From Sclerotinia nivalis (lineage: Eukaryota; Ascomycota; Leotiomycetes; Helotiales; Sclerotiniaceae), in the NCBI GenBank assembly GCA_029531795.1, contig JAPEIS010000005.1, positions 1,362,001-1,426,000 on the forward strand: DNA of 64,000 bases, written 5' to 3'. This document shows, piece by piece, positions 60,901 to 64,000 of this stretch. Position numbers and translations under genes: made by a program. The notes beneath the pieces are model-generated. The model made no database searches and was not told where the DNA came from. It was given only the letters and a program-made list of their open reading frames with translations. The first letter of the stretch is position 1, and the number at the start of each line of letters is the position of its first letter.

Positions 60901-63900
60901 TGCACCCAATGTTCGGATTGATAAGGTATCAAATACTACCTACACAAAGTGACTTTGGGTTATCCAGCGGGCTGTAGGGCATTCTGCTGACGAATATAGT
61001 GTGGGTAACACAACATAGTGCGAAAGAATGTTCTCTTGCATATGAGAACGTATGATGATGAATATTTCCCAAAGAGGTGACGGTGTGAGATTTTCGTGAA
61101 TTATTTTGTTGATTCATTCATTAGTGATTCTGGTAGGATTACTTTACTACTTGCTCTAAAAGATGAGAATGAATTTTACAAAATATAAGTATCTACTGAA
61201 TGGAATAGGATGGAAAACGGCTAAACGATTCCAAATGCTGATAAATACTTGGCTGAGCCAAGCTTGCTTCGTAAAGGCTGTGAAGTAAGTTCGACCGGTT
61301 TAGATTTGAGGCTTCACTCGTGATGTGATGTGCTGCAGTGACTGGGGCATTGAAAGCTTGACACTAAGATTAAGTAGACAGATGGCTGACCATCATTTCT
61401 ACCCCTCATTCACTCTCAGATCAGAAGTTCGGATTGATTATTCTTTTCGGGATGTGACGTGACGCCGAGATGGGGGGAAAATGGTTACTGCATTTTAAAC
61501 ATTTTTAATATATTTCGTCCTGAAGTACAAAGACCTTGTGAGCATTGGGTTTTGTCGCATTTAATGCCTATGGTTCGGTGAAACCGGTACTGTCGTCGCT
61601 ACGGAATGTGTAAATGAAGGGGTAGTTTTGGTATGCTTCTAAAAGAGGATCCAGTAGCGAATACCGCGCCTTGTAGATAAGAATATAGGAACGCTCTCGA
61701 TCTATGCCACGCACAATTATAGATATAACTATGCTCTTATCAGAATTGCCCGACGGAAAAACTCAGTCTAGCACCAAGGTGGACGTAGTTTATGGTTTGT
61801 AACTTACAAATGCATCATTTTCACTGCCTTACTTGTTTCTTGGTGTAACGCTAGTTCGACAATGCCAACGAGGTGCCCGGAAATGGTCCAGTGCACTGTG
61901 GTACGCCAAATATTCTCCATCCGAAACCTTTCTGGGTCATGGACTGCAATTCCGAATATTTTCAGAAGTATTTATCCTGGGGCATTCAAATTGAATCGGC
62001 ATTTATGGGTTCTTATGTGGAGGGAAAAAGAAAGGATTAAAGGCGCCATCTCAATCATCTCGTTTTCTGTGACGGTTGTTCAGCAGGTCCAATGACAGGC
62101 AGACTGGGGGCAAAAAAAGCCATTTTGAACGAATCGGGAGAATCCAATCCCTTCCTTGTCTTAGATGGGTTTTCCGAACCTTGTATTTTGAAGAACTCGG
62201 GCCTTGAAAGAGAAATGCAGATTTTCAGAACGTTAATGGTCGAGATTAACAAGATTAATCAATATACATCTCCTGACCTTTCCAGCTGTTATGATATCTA
62301 GAGCTTGTTGTAAAATAATTCGGAGGTTTTGATCTCCATCGATGAATACCAGAAAACCATCCAAACTATCCCTGTTAGATGCCAACGATAATTCGGATCT
62401 AGAATCCTTGGATGGGAATCGTTCAAGTCAGGTACAGTTCGGCAGCAGTGCAGTGCAGTACAAACGATTTAAAGATGGCTACCGTGGATACCTTACCTTA
62501 AATAAGTCTCAGGAACTCCAAAAAAGAAGAGCTGAAGGTTGTGTTCGTTGTTCTTGGCCTGATACAGTAAGCGTAATAGTAAAATACCGTACGAGATCTT
62601 ACGGATCTTTATAAGCGGCAGTCAGCAGGATCTTTGAAGCCCTCGTTCATCTCTTTGGCTCTTGTTGAAACAAATAGATTTATGGTTGGGCCGTCTTTCC
62701 ACAGTTCGTTACTTGATTCGAGAAAAGAGGGTAGAGAACTTGAAATGTCAGAAAGATGGGTCAATGTAGATAATACCCTAGATATGAGAAAGACCCAGAG
62801 ATTGACGGATGCTGTAGGGTAGACACCCGGAAAGACACAGCAACGATAGTGGAGCATACCTATATAAACAACAGGATGGACGGCTCAACAATCTGAGAGA
62901 ATTGAGTTTTGAAATTTCGCTTTAAGAGAGTTATACATTCACTGGGTAGCTTCATCCTGTTGTACGAGAAGAGAAATAAAGTAGTATTGAATGGGGTTAT
63001 CGAAAACTTTATATAAATAAAGTTCGGTTTCATGGTCCAGTGTCCGTTACCCTCATTTTTGCCACCAACGGGCGTTTCTTCAATCATAAGTTTGACATTT
63101 TGCCCTATGAAATTATTACTTGGATGAGGAGCTGTTGCACAGGATTCGGTGACATTCACCCACTGTATATACGTACCAAAAGACCAAGAAGAAAGACCAA
63201 GAAAGACGCCCCAAGCATACCTATAGAATCTATATAATAATCACATTTTGCCAAATAATATAGGATGCATCCTTACTAAATGACTCTAAATACCTGAATA
63301 GATATCCCTGTTCATGTTGCAACCAAAAACCCCAGTCGGTGAATTGTACGGGAGTGTCATGTACGGAAGTACTAGGGAAGATAGTGTAGAATAATACTCG
63401 TAGAGGGAGATAGATGGAGGAGTGACTGGATTTTGAGACTGACTGACCTCAAGAAAGCAAGGCCAGCCAGCAAGAACTTGCATAACGATAATGACAACAA
63501 ATTTAATAATCCATGAAAGAGCGGTATAAAGAAATCATTAAAATCTTCATGTTTCCCCCCCTTTCTCAGTTCATATTCTACCTTTTTCTACCTTTTCTCC
63601 ATCAAAATATACATGAGAAATCATACTCCATATAATGCGGTCAACAACCCTCTTTATCTACCTGGGTCATACTTTTTCTTACTTTCCAACTAAATATTAA
63701 AAGAGGATCCCACAATTGTTCAGACAAGCCAAACATCCATACAATTATATCCACGCTTTTCCGAATCATCCTTAGTAGCATTTAGTTTGTGCGTCTTGTG
63801 CATCTTACAAGTTACAACGAATCAAAAAATGATCTGAGGTGGAGGCGAGTTATCCCAAATACCCATACAACCCATAACCCAGCCCAGCCAGACCCAGTTT

Positions 63901-64000
63901 AGCTTCTCCAACACAAAGGGCTGTTCATGTCTCTCCGAACTTCCTTACCGTAGAGATTCCTACGACTTCACTCTTCTTCTAACTTCATCACGGAATTGAT
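57994..64000. other. Gene-poor right end of the window
   Basis: This 6 kb stretch has no convincing gene. Open frames of 60-134 codons occur on both strands (for example minus 59159-59563, plus 62092-62301 and 62342-62614) but show no domain, signal peptide or consistent splicing. The last 150 bp may contain the final exon of a minus-strand gene that starts beyond the window; its tail would read AKLGLAGLGYGLYGYLG and stop near 63858. That is weak evidence and it is not annotated as a gene. Confidence 0.45.

Noticed and set aside
62092..62614. Two consecutive plus-strand frames that could be exons of one gene
   Set aside because: No donor/acceptor pair joins them without creating a stop, and no domain is visible.
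63855..64000. Possible last exon of a minus-strand gene (tail AKLGLAGLGYGLYGYLG)
   Set aside because: Open for only about 24 codons; the only visible donor would give a 28-nt intron, too short, so the rest would have to lie outside the window.

Overview
The window is nuclear DNA of a filamentous ascomycete. Most genes are split by short introns of about 44-190 nt (one of 354 nt) with GT...AG borders and CTRAC/CTGAY-like branch sites. Intergenic spacers are long, AT-rich and full of microsatellites, and there is one decayed Tad-type LINE whose damage looks like repeat-induced point mutation (RIP). The gene content (DUR3, Mtc1, an Mnn4/LicD-like protein, a Srk1/Rck2-type kinase, a DHA2 transporter) fits a Leotiomycete of the Sclerotinia/Botrytis type. 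That placement is inference; no species marker was tested.

Layout: the 3' part of SIN3 (1-1408, +); the urea transporter DUR3 (2484-4716, -) with a cluster of GATA-factor sites upstream; a small zinc-ribbon protein (6137-6625, -); an unknown coiled-coil protein (7586-8452, -); a CinA-domain protein (9004-10125, +); a two-exon gene for a 61-residue secreted cysteine-containing protein (11724-11997, -); a purine-cytosine permease (14516-16241, -); a cytochrome P450 (17777-19525, -); two doubtful small genes (20876-21279, - and 21555-21916, +); a LicD/Mnn4-like protein (23814-25516, +); a DHA2-type MFS exporter (26812-28980, +); a divergent pair, an AT-hook/C2HC nuclear protein (30398-33350, -) and MTC1 (34013-35661, +); a 6.8 kb gene-poor stretch; a CaMK/MAPKAP-type kinase (42497-44734, +); a second gene-poor stretch of 4.8 kb that holds a 226-bp MITE; a RidA protein (49576-50248, -); a UBA-domain protein (51160-52157, -); a RIP-damaged LINE 3' end (about 53650-54665, +); an RNase III-like protein (54804-55923, -); a DUF2237 protein (57041-57993, -); and about 6 kb with no convincing gene.

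The genes do not form an obvious biosynthetic cluster. The nearest thing to a theme is nitrogen and nucleobase uptake (DUR3 and the purine permease), but only DUR3 has a dense GATA-site cluster. I did not find a clearly new multi-gene system. The most notable items are the secreted-protein candidate, the RNase III-like protein that appears to lack its catalytic acids, the strand-biased decay of the LINE, the intact-looking MITE, and an exact 49-bp tandem duplication in the leader of the LicD gene, which also has a 10-nt microexon. Exon borders were assigned by eye from splice signals and reading-frame continuity; they are consistent in phase for every gene listed but have no transcript support here.
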